The notes: generated by a model not told the origin, from the letters alone. A stretch of DNA of 64,000 nt from Alphaproteobacteria bacterium 32-64-14 (GCA_002280725.1 NCEM01000017.1:62001-126000), one strand, 5' to 3'. Positions 43,821-53,235 are shown, counted from the first letter of the stretch. A program made the numbers and translations.

Positions 43821-45173
43821 CTATCGCGTCAACGCGATGAAAGCGTCATTCCACGCCGTTGCTGCGCGGCCGCCAGCGATCAGGTCGTCAATCAGGTCGG
43901 CAGGCAGGCTGACGGCGGTTTCGGCTGAGCCAAGGCGCTCGGCCTTCGCCGCGCCCAGATCCGAGAACGACATCACGTCGAGCACAAAATCCACGTCCCC
44001 GCATGTCCAGTCCGGCCCGGCGCCCAGTTCCTTGGTTTCTTCCGGCGAGAGCCCGCAGCGCCATTTGATGACGCCGGCCTTCCAGTCTGTCAGATAGCCA
44101 TGCAGCGCATCGGCCGCGGCACGCTTGGGCGCATTCACGGCGATGCTCAGCGCGGTGGCGATCAACTCCGGGCCATCAGGTCCAGCCTGTTTCTTCGCCC
44201 ATGTTCCATCAGCCGGGCGTTCGGAATTGACGACCACAAATGTCAGGCGGCGCAGCTTCACCGCATCGCGCGGCGACATGGGCGCATAGGGCATTCCGCC
44301 CGCGGCCTGCAGCGTCACGAAGCTGGACACGCCGAAATTGTCGGCGACGCCGCCATCGGTGAGATGCAGGTAGGACATGCGCTCGGCATCGCGGAAGAAG
44401 CGGAAGGACCGCGCGGTTTCACGCAACAGCATGGGCGTGTTGCGCGCCGTCATCGCCTTGCTCACCCATGGCGGCAGGTCCACGGGGCATTTCTCGGGGA
44501 AGGATTGCACGACAACCGGCCGGAAGGCGATCGGAACCGACATCGATGCGGCCACGGCGTCGGCGATGCGCACTGTGCTGAGGTCGCTGCAGATCGCCTC
44601 GAACCAGGGCGGCGCAAACGCGAACGGCGCGCCGCTGTAGAGGTCAGCTGCGTTGATGACCACGTAAGGGCGCGTGTGCATGTCCCGCATGCGCCCGCCC
44701 GCGAAGATTTCCTTGTCGAGCCAGTTCGCCAGTTTGTCCGGTCCGTTGAGGCCGCCCTGCATCAGCCGCTGCCAGTTTTCTGGTGAGACCCAGGTCGTAT
44801 GCAGCTGCCCCTGCCAGTCGAGGTCGAGCGCCGCCTTGCGGAATCCATCAAGCCCCTCGGGCCCGTGCTGGCCATAATAGGCCGCCGTGATCGATCCGCC
44901 GGAGACCGCGGTGATGAACGCGACGCGGTCGAGTAGGGAGACGCCCTTGCTGTCCTTCATCTCGCGCAGCTGCAACAGCACGCCATAGGAAAAGGACGCC
45001 GCCCGCGCCCCGCCGCCGGAAAACGCAAGCGCGATAGCCTCGCCATCAACGCCGAGATCGTGGACCACCTGCGGGGGTGCAGACGTCAGGGCATGATTGA
45101 TCGGCGTCGTGTCGGGCGCGCTCACGCACGCGGAAGCGGCCAGTCCCAATGCCGCGATCATCGCATGGCGCAT
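43821..45173 (-). CDS. Patatin-like phospholipase lipoprotein
   Basis: 450 residues from the ATG at 45173 after GGGAGGG. The lipobox-like ASAC gives Cys16. Patatin signatures: oxyanion FSGGGARAAS, nucleophile region TAVSGGSITAAY, and DGGVADNFG with the dyad Asp. No second domain. It is expected in the periplasm or on the outer membrane as a phospholipase A. Back-to-back with pbpC (stop codons adjacent) and 70 bases from pgi on its own strand. Confidence 0.83.
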   Translation of the reverse strand: MRHAMIAALGLAASACVSAPDTTPINHALTSAPPQVVHDLGVDGEAIALAFSGGGARAASFSYGVLLQLREMKDSKGVSLLDRVAFITAVSGGSITAAYYGQHGPEGLDGFRKAALDLDWQGQLHTTWVSPENWQRLMQGGLNGPDKLANWLDKEIFAGGRMRDMHTRPYVVINAADLYSGAPFAFAPPWFEAICSDLSTVRIADAVAASMSVPIAFRPVVVQSFPEKCPVDLPPWVSKAMTARNTPMLLRETARSFRFFRDAERMSYLHLTDGGVADNFGVSSFVTLQAAGGMPYAPMSPRDAVKLRRLTFVVVNSERPADGTWAKKQAGPDGPELIATALSIAVNAPKRAAADALHGYLTDWKAGVIKWRCGLSPEETKELGAGPDWTCGDVDFVLDVMSFSDLGAAKAERLGSAETAVSLPADLIDDLIAGGRAATAWNDAFIALTR

Positions 45174-45243
45174 CAACGTCCCTCCCGAACGGTCTACAAC
45201 TTTCGGCGGAACGGGTCGCGATGTCCAGACACGTGATGCGCGA

Positions 45244-46830
45244 CTAGCCCCGCGTGCGGGCGCGCGCCACAAGCCGGAGCGTCGAGGGATCACGCTTGCC
45301 CGGGTCTTCGCCCGCGATTGCCTTGTCGAGCTGCTCGGCGAGAACCTTGCCAAGCTCGACACCCCACTGATCGAACGGGTTGATCCCCCAGAGAATTCCA
45401 GCCGCAAAGGTGCGATGCTCATAAAGGGCGATCAGCGCGCCAACGCTTTCCGGCGAGAGATCGTCGAGCAGGAGGGTGGTGGAGCCGCGATCGCCAGACA
45501 TGTGCATGTGCGCGGACTGCGCCTTGGCCTTGGCCGGGTCCATGCCTTTGGCGAGCAGCTCCTTCTCGGCAGCCGACTCCGAGCGGCCCGCAAGCAGGCC
45601 CTCGGCCTGTGCGAAAGCGTTGGAGAGCAGGGCGCGGCCACGGGCCTTGTCGCCGGCGCCGACATCAAGAGCGGCGACGAACTCGACCGAGCTCTCGCGC
45701 GTACCCTGGTGCAGCAACTGGTGGAAAGAGTGCTGGCCGAGCGTGCCGACCGAGCCCCACACGATCGGGGCGGTAGTGGACAAGCGGCCGCCAGGACGAT
45801 CGGCGGCATTCTTGCCGTTCGACTCCATCTCGAGCTGCTGCAGGAAGTCCGGCAGCCTGCGCAGACGATGCGCATAGGCGAGCACAACGCGGCTAGGCAC
45901 TTCGGCGGCGGTGTGGACATAGACGTCCATCATCGCGAGGCGCGCGGGCGTGTTGTGATCGAGCGGCGTATCGCGGAAGTGCACGTCCATCTCGGCCGCG
46001 CCCTTCAGAAAGCGCGACCAGACATCGGCGCCCAACGCGATCTGCAGGGACAGCCCTACCGACGACCAGACCGAGTAGCGGCCACCGACGGCTTCATCCA
46101 TCGGGAAAATGCGATCGTCAGCTGCGCCCCAGGCCCTGGCCTTGTCAGGCGCGGAGGACACAGCAGCGAGGTGGTTGTTCGCTTCGGCTTCGCCAAGCTT
46201 GCTCACAAGCCACTCGCGCGCCAGCGCAGCGTTGGACGCGGTCTCCGGCGTCTTGAAGGATTTGGACACGACCAGCACCAGCGTGGTCTTCGCGTCGAGC
46301 CCTGCCGTCTGCTCCGCAAAGTCTTCCGGGTCGACGTTGGCGACAAAACGGATTTGCGGGTCGTCCGAGAAATAGTCGCGCAGCGCATCCCAGATCAGGC
46401 GCGGACCAAGGTCCGAGCCGCCGATGCCGATGTGCAGGATCGTCTTCACCGGAAAACCGAGCCCGCCGGAGGAAGCCTTGCGGGCGAACGCCGCCGCCTT
46501 CTCGGCCTCGCGATACATCGCGTCGGCTGCGGGAATGCCCTTGCCATTGCCGCGCAGCGCCCAGTGCAGGGCGGGGCGGTTCTCGGAGGCGTTCACAATC
46601 TCGCCCGCGAACAGCGACTTGATCCTGCCCGACAGGTTCCGCTCGGTAGCAACCGCTTGCATGGCGTCCATCACGCCTTCGTCGATGATCTGCTTTGCGA
46701 CATCCGCCTCGAGATGGGGCGCCTTCCAGATGAACGCTTCGAGATTGGCGCGGGCGGCGGTGTAGCGAAGGTTCTTCTCGCCGAGACGCGCATATTCGGC
46801 TTCAACACGTTTCCAGCTGGCCAGCGTCAT
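45244..46830 (-). CDS. pgi: Glucose-6-phosphate isomerase
   Basis: 528 residues from the ATG at 46830. Both Pgi signatures are present (GGRYSVWSSVGLSLQIALG near 265 and the C-terminal region with FDQWGVELGK). It interconverts glucose-6-P and fructose-6-P, linking the nearby amino-sugar pathway, whose end product is fructose-6-P, to central metabolism. Length and motifs match the classical bacterial enzyme. A further in-frame start upstream lacks support. Confidence 0.95.
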   Translation of the reverse strand: MTLASWKRVEAEYARLGEKNLRYTAARANLEAFIWKAPHLEADVAKQIIDEGVMDAMQAVATERNLSGRIKSLFAGEIVNASENRPALHWALRGNGKGIPAADAMYREAEKAAAFARKASSGGLGFPVKTILHIGIGGSDLGPRLIWDALRDYFSDDPQIRFVANVDPEDFAEQTAGLDAKTTLVLVVSKSFKTPETASNAALAREWLVSKLGEAEANNHLAAVSSAPDKARAWGAADDRIFPMDEAVGGRYSVWSSVGLSLQIALGADVWSRFLKGAAEMDVHFRDTPLDHNTPARLAMMDVYVHTAAEVPSRVVLAYAHRLRRLPDFLQQLEMESNGKNAADRPGGRLSTTAPIVWGSVGTLGQHSFHQLLHQGTRESSVEFVAALDVGAGDKARGRALLSNAFAQAEGLLAGRSESAAEKELLAKGMDPAKAKAQSAHMHMSGDRGSTTLLLDDLSPESVGALIALYEHRTFAAGILWGINPFDQWGVELGKVLAEQLDKAIAGEDPGKRDPSTLRLVARARTRG

Positions 46831-46941
46831 TTTGCTGTATTCCCTAACGGCAAGAGTTGGGCGAGGTCTCGCCAGAATTGATGCAACCTGCGAGCCCGAC
46901 AATGGGTCATGCTGGTTAATGTAGTTGGGATTCTGGACGTG

Positions 46942-47409
46942 ATGCGCACGGGTTATGTGATTTCAGCTGTTGTGGCTTGTGCTGCCCTGCTGGCGGCATG
47001 CGGCGGCGAGTCCACGCCTGTGCCTGAGGCGCCTGTCGCGGCCGTTCCCGCGCCCACGGTGGAGCAGTTGCCGGCGCCATATAACGAGGCCAGCCTCGAA
47101 GCCGGGCAGGCCGCCTTCGGAAAGAAGTGCGCGGGCTGTCATTTCACCGACCGCGCAAAGGGCGACATGGTCGGTCCCAACCTGCACGGCATGTTCGAGC
47201 GCGGCCCCGGACATTCGCGCACCTACAAATCCTACTCGCCCGCGTTGAAGGATCTTGGTGGCGACGTCTGGGATCCTGCCGTGCTCGATCAGTGGCTGAC
47301 CAATCCGCGCGCCTTCCTGCCGGGCAGCTCGATGTTCTTCAACGGTATCGCCGATGCGGCCGAACGGCGCGACCTGATCGCGTTCCTGATGGTCCAGTCG
47401 CGCAAATAG
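46942..47409 (+). CDS. Lipoprotein c-type cytochrome
   Basis: 155 residues (ATG at 46942; an alternative lies 11 codons upstream). The lipobox LAAC gives Cys20. A Pro/Ala/Val-rich spacer leads to a class I cytochrome c domain with CAGCH (Cys63-Cys66-His67), VGPNLHGMFER, and the sixth-ligand region PGSSMFFNGI with its Met. It is an electron carrier tethered in the periplasm, resembling mitochondrial-type cytochrome c. Divergent from pgi. Confidence 0.87.
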   Translation: MRTGYVISAVVACAALLAACGGESTPVPEAPVAAVPAPTVEQLPAPYNEASLEAGQAAFGKKCAGCHFTDRAKGDMVGPNLHGMFERGPGHSRTYKSYSPALKDLGGDVWDPAVLDQWLTNPRAFLPGSSMFFNGIADAAERRDLIAFLMVQSRK

Positions 47410-47412
47410 CGC

Positions 47413-48285
47413 TCAGCCGCCCGCCAGCTTCCGCTTGGCGAGAATGATCCCGCCGGCCATCGCATCGCCCGCCGGAGCGACGATATCCGGTTGGATATGG
47501 TCTGGCAGCCACGCGCGCATCACATCGGCAAGCCCGCCAACAAGCGCAACCTTCGGCGCGCCCTTCTTCACGAGGGCTGCGGCAAGGTCTGCGATCTGGG
47601 ATGCGGCCTGTTTCATCAGCGCCGTTGCCCCGGCATCGCCTGCTGCGGCGTGATGGACGACCATCGGCGCAAGCGTCGCGTAATCCGTGGAGCTGGCGCG
47701 ATCCATCCAGTCCACGATCTCCACGGGATCATGCGAGAATTTGGCAAGCACCTCTTCCGTGAACGGCGTGGGCGAGACACGTCCATCCAGCGTGCGCAGC
47801 GCCGTGCGCAGGGCGTTGAGGCCGATGTCTGCGCCGCTGCCTTCGTCTGACACCGGAAAGCCATAGCCGCCAACGCGCAAAGTCTGTCCGCGCCAAGTGA
47901 TGCCGATACTGCCCGTGCCGCACACAACGATGCCGCCATCGCCGCCCGCAAACGCGCCAAGCAGCGCCATATAGCCATCGCCCTCAAAGCAGGCTGAGGC
48001 AAAGGGGTGCTCCCAGTTGTCCAGTGCGCGGCGCGCCCCGCGCGTGCCGGTTCCCGCGAGTCCGATGCCAGCGTGGATGCGCGGGTAGGCAGCCTCGCCG
48101 AGGCCGGATTCCCGCACGGCCTGCTGCGCGGCCGTTATGATGGAATAGAACGCGGCCGCGAATCCAAAGCGCATGCTGGCCGGGCCTGAGCGCCCCTGGC
48201 CCAGCACCTTGCCATCGGCTGTTTCCAGCCGGGCGCGGCAGCCCGTGCCGCCGCCATCGACGCCGAGGAACAGCGGGTCAGCCAT
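47413..48285 (-). CDS. BadF/BcrA-type amino-sugar kinase (GlcNAc/MurNAc/GlcN kinase)
   Basis: 290 residues with GVDGGGTGCRARL at the N-terminus, VVCGTGSIGITW and SDEGSGADIGLNALRTALR, the ATPase fold of NagK/GspK/MurK kinases. It phosphorylates an amino sugar at C6. Clostridial MurK in this family accepts MurNAc and GlcNAc. Divergent from murQ with a 63-base gap and near NamZ, so MurNAc is a reasonable substrate here; glucosamine or GlcNAc remain possible. Confidence 0.85.
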   Translation of the reverse strand: MADPLFLGVDGGGTGCRARLETADGKVLGQGRSGPASMRFGFAAAFYSIITAAQQAVRESGLGEAAYPRIHAGIGLAGTGTRGARRALDNWEHPFASACFEGDGYMALLGAFAGGDGGIVVCGTGSIGITWRGQTLRVGGYGFPVSDEGSGADIGLNALRTALRTLDGRVSPTPFTEEVLAKFSHDPVEIVDWMDRASSTDYATLAPMVVHHAAAGDAGATALMKQAASQIADLAAALVKKGAPKVALVGGLADVMRAWLPDHIQPDIVAPAGDAMAGGIILAKRKLAGG

Positions 48286-48348
48286 ATGTCCTGTCTAATG
48301 CGATTTGCCCGCCTTTCAATTGAGCCGCGCAGCGATAAGGATTGGGCC

Positions 48349-49263
48349 ATGGCGAACGAACACCCCAGAACCGAAGGCAAGACGGAAGATTGGGACCCCG
48401 CCTTCGCGGAACTTGATCAGTGGGACACCGCGACGGCCCTGCAGAATCTGCATGCGAGCCAGATGGCGGCGGTTGCGGCGGTCGGGCCTGCCTTGCCCGA
48501 ACTGACAAAGGCGGTGGATGCAGCCGCCGGCCGGCTCCGGCGGGGCGGCCGGCTGATCTATGCGGGCGCCGGCACATCGGCGCGCATTGCCGTTCAGGAC
48601 GGGGCGGAATTGCTCCCCACATTCGGTTGGCCCGCTGCGCGCGTGGCGTTCGTTGTCGCCGGCGGCGAAGAAGCGCTGCTGCGCCCGGTCGAGAATGCCG
48701 AGGACGGTCATCAGGCTGCACGGGACCGCGTGACTGAGCTGGGTGTCGGCGCCAACGATGTCATGATCGCCGTAGCCGCCAGCGGGGAGACGCCTTTCAC
48801 GATCAGCGCCTTGCGCGCTGCGGGTGCTGTAGGCGCTCTGACCATTGGCGTGGCCTCCAACGCAAGATCTACAATTCTCAATGAAGCAGACCACGCCATA
48901 ACGCTGCAGACAGGCGCCGAGCCAGTTTCTGGCTCGACGCGCATGAAGGCTGGCACGGCGCAGAAGGTGGCGCTGAACCTTCTCTCCACCATGATCATGG
49001 TGCGCATGGGCCGGGTCTATCGCGGCCGGATGGTCGACATGATCGCGACCAACGACAAGCTGCGAAAGCGCGCCGTGCGCATGGTCGCCGCACTTGATGA
49101 CTGCTCCGAGGCAGAAGCCGCGAAAGCGCTTGAGGCGGCGGGTGGCGATCTCAAGGCCGCTGTGTTGGTTCGGCATGGGCACGATGTGACCGCAGCAAAA
49201 GCCCTGCTGGCGAAGCATGACGGCAATCTGCGCGCGGCCATCGCGGAGCTTGAAAGCCGCTAG
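48349..49263 (+). CDS. murQ: N-acetylmuramic acid 6-phosphate etherase
   Basis: 304 residues from the ATG at 48349 after AAGGA. SIS fold with GRLIYAGAGTSARIAVQDGAEL (split over 65-87), FVVAGGEEALLRPVENAED carrying the catalytic glutamate, and EPVSGSTRMKAGTAQK. A C-terminal UBA-like helical segment follows. It removes D-lactate from MurNAc-6-P to give GlcNAc-6-P. The convergent nagA overlaps its stop by four bases. Confidence 0.95.
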   Translation: MANEHPRTEGKTEDWDPAFAELDQWDTATALQNLHASQMAAVAAVGPALPELTKAVDAAAGRLRRGGRLIYAGAGTSARIAVQDGAELLPTFGWPAARVAFVVAGGEEALLRPVENAEDGHQAARDRVTELGVGANDVMIAVAASGETPFTISALRAAGAVGALTIGVASNARSTILNEADHAITLQTGAEPVSGSTRMKAGTAQKVALNLLSTMIMVRMGRVYRGRMVDMIATNDKLRKRAVRMVAALDDCSEAEAAKALEAAGGDLKAAVLVRHGHDVTAAKALLAKHDGNLRAAIAELESR

Positions 49264-50375
49264 CTCAGGCGCTTTCCCGCGATCCAGACGCCTTGCGCCT
49301 TGAAGTGCGAATCCAGCAGCACGAAGTCCGCCCGCGCGCCGGAGGCGATCCGTCCGCGATCGTCGACACCCAGAAATTCAGCCGGCGTGCGTGTCGCCAT
49401 GCGAAGGGCCTCGGCCTCGCTCGCCCACATCATAGCCAGTGCATTGCGGACCGCGCCGGACATATCCAGATGCGCGCCTGCCAGCGTGCCGGAGGGAGTC
49501 CGCAGCGCCCCTTCGGAGAGGCTCACCTTTTCGCCGAACAGTTCCATGTCCGCCCCGCCGCCAACCGTCGCCATGGCGTCGGAGACAAGCATCATCCGCC
49601 GCGCGGTCTTCGCGCGAAACGCTGCGCGCGCCGACACCGGATGCACATGGATGCCGTCCAGGATCAGCCCCGTGAACGCCTCGGTGTGGGCGAGCGCGAC
49701 GCCCACCGGGCCGGGATTGCGCGACTCCATCGTCGGCATGGCGTTGAACAGATGCGTAAAGCCGGAAGCGCCCGCAGCCAGCGCTTCCTCAACCCGTTCG
49801 GTCGTTGCTGCTGTGTGACCAAGGCACACGCGCACGCCTTCACCGGCCAGCGTCCTGATATCATCGGGCGACACCCGTTCGGGCGCCACCGTAACCATCA
49901 GCGGAAAGCCGCGCCGCGCGGTGAGCATGATGAGGTCGACCTCATCCAGCGGGCGCAGGTTGGCGGCCGGGTGCACGCCGCGACGCGGCTCAGAAAGCCA
50001 CGGGCCTTCAAGATGCAGACCAATCAACCCATCCACGCCCACCGCGAATGCGCCCGACACCGCATCAAGCGCCGCTGCGGTTTTCTCGCGACTGTCGCTT
50101 ATCAACGTCGCCATAATCCCCGTGACGCCAAACGCCTGGTGCGCCGCCGTGATCGTGCGCAGGGCGTCAACCGTAGGAGCGTCATTGAAAAGCACGCCAC
50201 CGCCGCCATTCACCTGAACGTCGATGAAGCCCGGCGCCAGCAGGCCGTCGATCCGAATGCCGTCAGCGGGCGCCGTATCCAGAACCGCGCTGATGCGGCC
50301 GTCTTCAACCACCACGGCTGCGCCGGTGCGAAGCGTCTCGCCGTCGAACAGTCGTGTCGGAGCTAGGACAGTCAT
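49260..50375 (-). CDS. nagA: N-acetylglucosamine-6-phosphate deacetylase
   Basis: 371 residues. Amidohydrolase fold: GFIDVQVNGGGGV, the metal-binding HLEGPWLSEPRRGVH, LGHTAATTE, and LVSDAMATVGG with the catalytic aspartate. It converts GlcNAc-6-P to GlcN-6-P and acetate, the step after MurQ. Its start is one base after the stop of the SIS deaminase (TGAGATG), so the two are translationally coupled. Confidence 0.95.
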   Translation of the reverse strand: MTVLAPTRLFDGETLRTGAAVVVEDGRISAVLDTAPADGIRIDGLLAPGFIDVQVNGGGGVLFNDAPTVDALRTITAAHQAFGVTGIMATLISDSREKTAAALDAVSGAFAVGVDGLIGLHLEGPWLSEPRRGVHPAANLRPLDEVDLIMLTARRGFPLMVTVAPERVSPDDIRTLAGEGVRVCLGHTAATTERVEEALAAGASGFTHLFNAMPTMESRNPGPVGVALAHTEAFTGLILDGIHVHPVSARAAFRAKTARRMMLVSDAMATVGGGADMELFGEKVSLSEGALRTPSGTLAGAHLDMSGAVRNALAMMWASEAEALRMATRTPAEFLGVDDRGRIASGARADFVLLDSHFKAQGVWIAGKRLS

Positions 50376-50376
50376 C

Positions 50377-51384
50377 TCAGCGTGTCTCGGTGACTTTGCG
50401 CAGACGCGGCGGCTGGTCCGGCGAGCGCCCGCGCTGCAGCGTCGTGGCGTTGGCCAGAAGATAGAAGCGCGTCAGCAGACCAATCAGCTCCATCGCAGGC
50501 TGCGTCTCGTTCGGCGGCCACGCGACCAGCATGGCGCGGCTGCCGGCCTCCTCGAAGGCCTCGGCAATCTTATCCAGCCCTTCGCGCGCTGCATCGCGCT
50601 GGGCAAAAATCAGCACGCGCAGGTTGGGCCCCGCCAGTGCAAACGGGCCGTGCAGCACTTCGGCGGAGCTGTAAGCCTGCGCAAACACCCCAGCCGTTTC
50701 CTTGAGCTTGAGCGCCGCCTCCTTGGCGATCGCAAGTCCCGGTCCGCGGCCAATCGTGTAGAGCGGCGCATCGCCCGTCATGAAGTCACTCGCGCCCGGC
50801 CACTCAAGCGCCAGCGCACGCCCTAGCACGTCGGGCGAACCTTCAAAGGCGGCGATCATCTCCCTGTCGTTGCGCCAGTGAGCCACCAGCCCGAAGCACA
50901 AAAGCATGGCGGCCAGGCACGACTTGGTGGCCGCAACGCTCTTCTCGGGTCCGGCCTCCAGCGGCAGGGCAAGGTCCACCGCGCCTTCAAGGTTCGAGCC
51001 CGCCACATTGATCATGCCGACGCGCAGCGCGCCCTGGCCGCCTGCGGCGCGGCAGTAACCCACCAGATCGGGGCTCTGCCCGGATTGCGAGATGGCCACC
51101 ACCAACGACTCACGCAGATCCAGCGTGCCCCCATAGATCGAACTCAGCGAGGGCGTCGCTGATGCAGTCACAATCCCCAGATGCTGCTCGAACAGGTATT
51201 TCGCGAACAGGGATGCCGCTCCGGAACTGCCCCGTCCTGCGGTGATCGCAAAGCGTGGCGGGCTGGCGCGCAGGCGGGCGCCGAGCTCCGCCAGCGGCTT
51301 AGACGCGCGTTCAATCAGGCGCGCGGCCACATCCGGCGCCTCGCGCGTTTCAGCTTCCATATGGGTGAGCGCCGGGCCGGTCAT
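50377..51384 (-). CDS. SIS-type glucosamine-6-phosphate deaminase (NagB-II)
   Basis: 335 residues from the ATG at 51384. Two SIS domains: FAITAGRGSSGAASLFAKYL, VVAISQSGQSPDLVGY, then YTIGRGPGLAIAKEAALKLKE and SSAEVLHGPFALAG. It lacks the glutaminase domain of GlmS, and the length and motifs fit NagB-II deaminases (described in Shewanella), which turn GlcN-6-P into fructose-6-P and ammonia. Coupled to nagA. Confidence 0.88.
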   Translation of the reverse strand: MTGPALTHMEAETREAPDVAARLIERASKPLAELGARLRASPPRFAITAGRGSSGAASLFAKYLFEQHLGIVTASATPSLSSIYGGTLDLRESLVVAISQSGQSPDLVGYCRAAGGQGALRVGMINVAGSNLEGAVDLALPLEAGPEKSVAATKSCLAAMLLCFGLVAHWRNDREMIAAFEGSPDVLGRALALEWPGASDFMTGDAPLYTIGRGPGLAIAKEAALKLKETAGVFAQAYSSAEVLHGPFALAGPNLRVLIFAQRDAAREGLDKIAEAFEEAGSRAMLVAWPPNETQPAMELIGLLTRFYLLANATTLQRGRSPDQPPRLRKVTETR

Positions 51385-51472
51385 GCCTGCTAGATATGGA
51401 CCAGTCCGGGCAGGCTTACAAACACCCGCGCCACGGCTGGCGAGGGCCGGATACGCACGATAAAACGGCGGC

Positions 51473-52027
51473 ATGCGCCAGAGCCTGCGGCCCCATCCTG
51501 ATTCGCGTTGTGACACCGTAAGAGCGATTCAGGTCGAGGCCGCGCGCCATCCGGGCGGCGTGTTGCGGCTCGACTATGTCGCCAGCGGAAGGATTGCCGA
51601 CCTTCTGGTTCCGCCGCCTGCGCCGCCGCAACGGGCAGACAAGCTGTGGGAACACACCGTCTTTGAGGTGTTCGTGCGCCGGCCGGGTGAGCCCGGCTAT
51701 GTCGAGTTCAACTTCGCGCCCTCCGGCGCCTGGGCGGCCTACCGCTTCACCAGCCAGCGGCGCGGCATGTCGAATCTGGAGGAATTCCAGGACATGCCGA
51801 TAACGCTCGATGCTGGCATGAGCAGCCTGTCGCTGGCCGTGAAGCTCGATCTCGGCGTTCTGCCTGATTTTGCTGGTGATACGCCGTGGAGCATCGGCAT
51901 TTCGACCATCATCGAGGAAAGCAATGGCCGGAAGTCGTACTGGGCGTTAGCGCATCCGCAAGGAAAGGCGGATTTCCATCACCCCGACAGTTTTGCGCTG
52001 GACCTTCCTCCCGTGGGTGCATCATGA
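51473..52027 (+). CDS. DOMON-like domain protein
   Basis: 184 residues without a signal peptide. Beta-rich sequence with LWEHTVFEVFVRRPGEPGYVEFNF and YRFTSQRRGMSNLEEF fits the DOMON-like family found in alphaproteobacteria, a sugar- or haem-binding type of fold. Function unknown. The ATGA overlap with the NamZ homologue ties it to that enzyme; it is divergent from the deaminase gene. Confidence 0.75.
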   Translation: MRQSLRPHPDSRCDTVRAIQVEAARHPGGVLRLDYVASGRIADLLVPPPAPPQRADKLWEHTVFEVFVRRPGEPGYVEFNFAPSGAWAAYRFTSQRRGMSNLEEFQDMPITLDAGMSSLSLAVKLDLGVLPDFAGDTPWSIGISTIIEESNGRKSYWALAHPQGKADFHHPDSFALDLPPVGAS

Positions 52028-53235
52028 AATTTGGCATCGACCGCCTTATCGCCGACCCGGCGCTGCGCGCGCAGCTGAAGGGCAGGCGCGTGTCGCTGGT
52101 GGCGCACCCGGCCTCCGTCACTGCCGACCTCACGCACTCCCTTGATGCGCTGGCGGCGTGCGGCGACATCAAGCTGACGTCCGCTTTCGGCCCGCAGCAC
52201 GGCATGCGCGGCGACAAGCAGGACAACATGGTCGAAAGCCCGGACTTCAACGATCCGGTGCACGGCATTCCGGTGTTCAGTCTCTATGGCGAAAGCCGCC
52301 GCCCCACGGGCCAGATGATGAGCACGTGCGATGTCGTGCTGGTGGACCTGCAGGATCTCGGCTGCCGCATCTACACGTTCATCACCACGCTGCTCTACGT
52401 TCTGGAAGAGGCGGCGAAAGTCGGCCAGTCCGTTTGGGTGCTCGATCGGCCCAATCCGGTCGGCAGGCCGATCGAGGGGCTCACGCTGCGTGCGAGCTAT
52501 GAAAGCTTCGTCGGCGCGGGTCCCATGCCGATGCGCCACGGCCTCACGCTCGGCGAACTCGGTCAGTGGTTCATCGACCACTACAAGCTCAACGTCGACT
52601 ATCGCGTCATCGAGATGGTAGGATACGATCCCAACGCTGCGCCCGGCTATGGCTGGCCAATTGGTGAGCGAACCTGGGTGAACCCCAGCCCCAACGCGCC
52701 GAACCTCTGGATGGCGCGCGCGTATGCGGGAACCGTCATGCTGGAAGGCGCAACCCTGTCCGAAGGCCGCGGCACAACCCGCCCGCTCGAACTGTTCGGC
52801 GCCCCGGATATCGACGCCCGCGCTGTGATGGCGGAAATGCAGCGCTTCGCGCCGCAATGGCTGAAGGGCTGCATCCTGCGCGAATGCTGGTTTGAGCCGA
52901 CCTTCCACAAGCATGTGAAACAGCTGTGCCATGGCGTGCAGATTCACACGGAAGCGCCCGCGCACTACGATCATGAAGCGTTCAAGCCGTGGCGCGTGCA
53001 GGCGCTCGCCTTCAAGGCCATCCGCACGCTCTATCCGGAGTATCCGCTCTGGCGCGGACTGGATTTCAAATACGAGTACACCGCAGGCCACCTCGCCATC
53101 GACGTCATCAACGGCTCGGTCTTGCTGCGCGAATGGGTGGACGGCGCAAACACTTCCGCAGACGATCTCGATGCCCTGACCGTGCCCGACGAGACTGCCT
53201 GGGAAGAGGCCCGGCGGCCATACTTGCGCTACTGA
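52024..53235 (+). CDS. namZ: DUF1343 / exo-beta-N-acetylmuramidase NamZ homologue, without signal peptide
   Basis: 403 residues. DUF1343 landmarks: RVSLVAHPASVT, FGPQHGMRGDKQDNM, VDLQDLGCRIYTFITTL, WVLDRPNPVGRPIEG and YAGTVMLEGATLSEGRGTTRP. Family knowledge: B. subtilis NamZ releases MurNAc from the non-reducing end of glycans and is secreted. Here the start MKFGIDRLIADPAL has no hydrophobic leader, so a cytoplasmic enzyme is indicated. Coupled to the DOMON-like gene (ATGA). It probably supplies MurNAc to the kinase and MurQ nearby. Confidence 0.85.
   Translation: MKFGIDRLIADPALRAQLKGRRVSLVAHPASVTADLTHSLDALAACGDIKLTSAFGPQHGMRGDKQDNMVESPDFNDPVHGIPVFSLYGESRRPTGQMMSTCDVVLVDLQDLGCRIYTFITTLLYVLEEAAKVGQSVWVLDRPNPVGRPIEGLTLRASYESFVGAGPMPMRHGLTLGELGQWFIDHYKLNVDYRVIEMVGYDPNAAPGYGWPIGERTWVNPSPNAPNLWMARAYAGTVMLEGATLSEGRGTTRPLELFGAPDIDARAVMAEMQRFAPQWLKGCILRECWFEPTFHKHVKQLCHGVQIHTEAPAHYDHEAFKPWRVQALAFKAIRTLYPEYPLWRGLDFKYEYTAGHLAIDVINGSVLLREWVDGANTSADDLDALTVPDETAWEEARRPYLRY

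Noticed and set aside
48286-48348. Divergent promoter between kinase and murQ (TTGAAA/TAGACA pair on the minus strand)
   Set aside because: The kinase start would be only a few bases after the -10; fit too weak to call.
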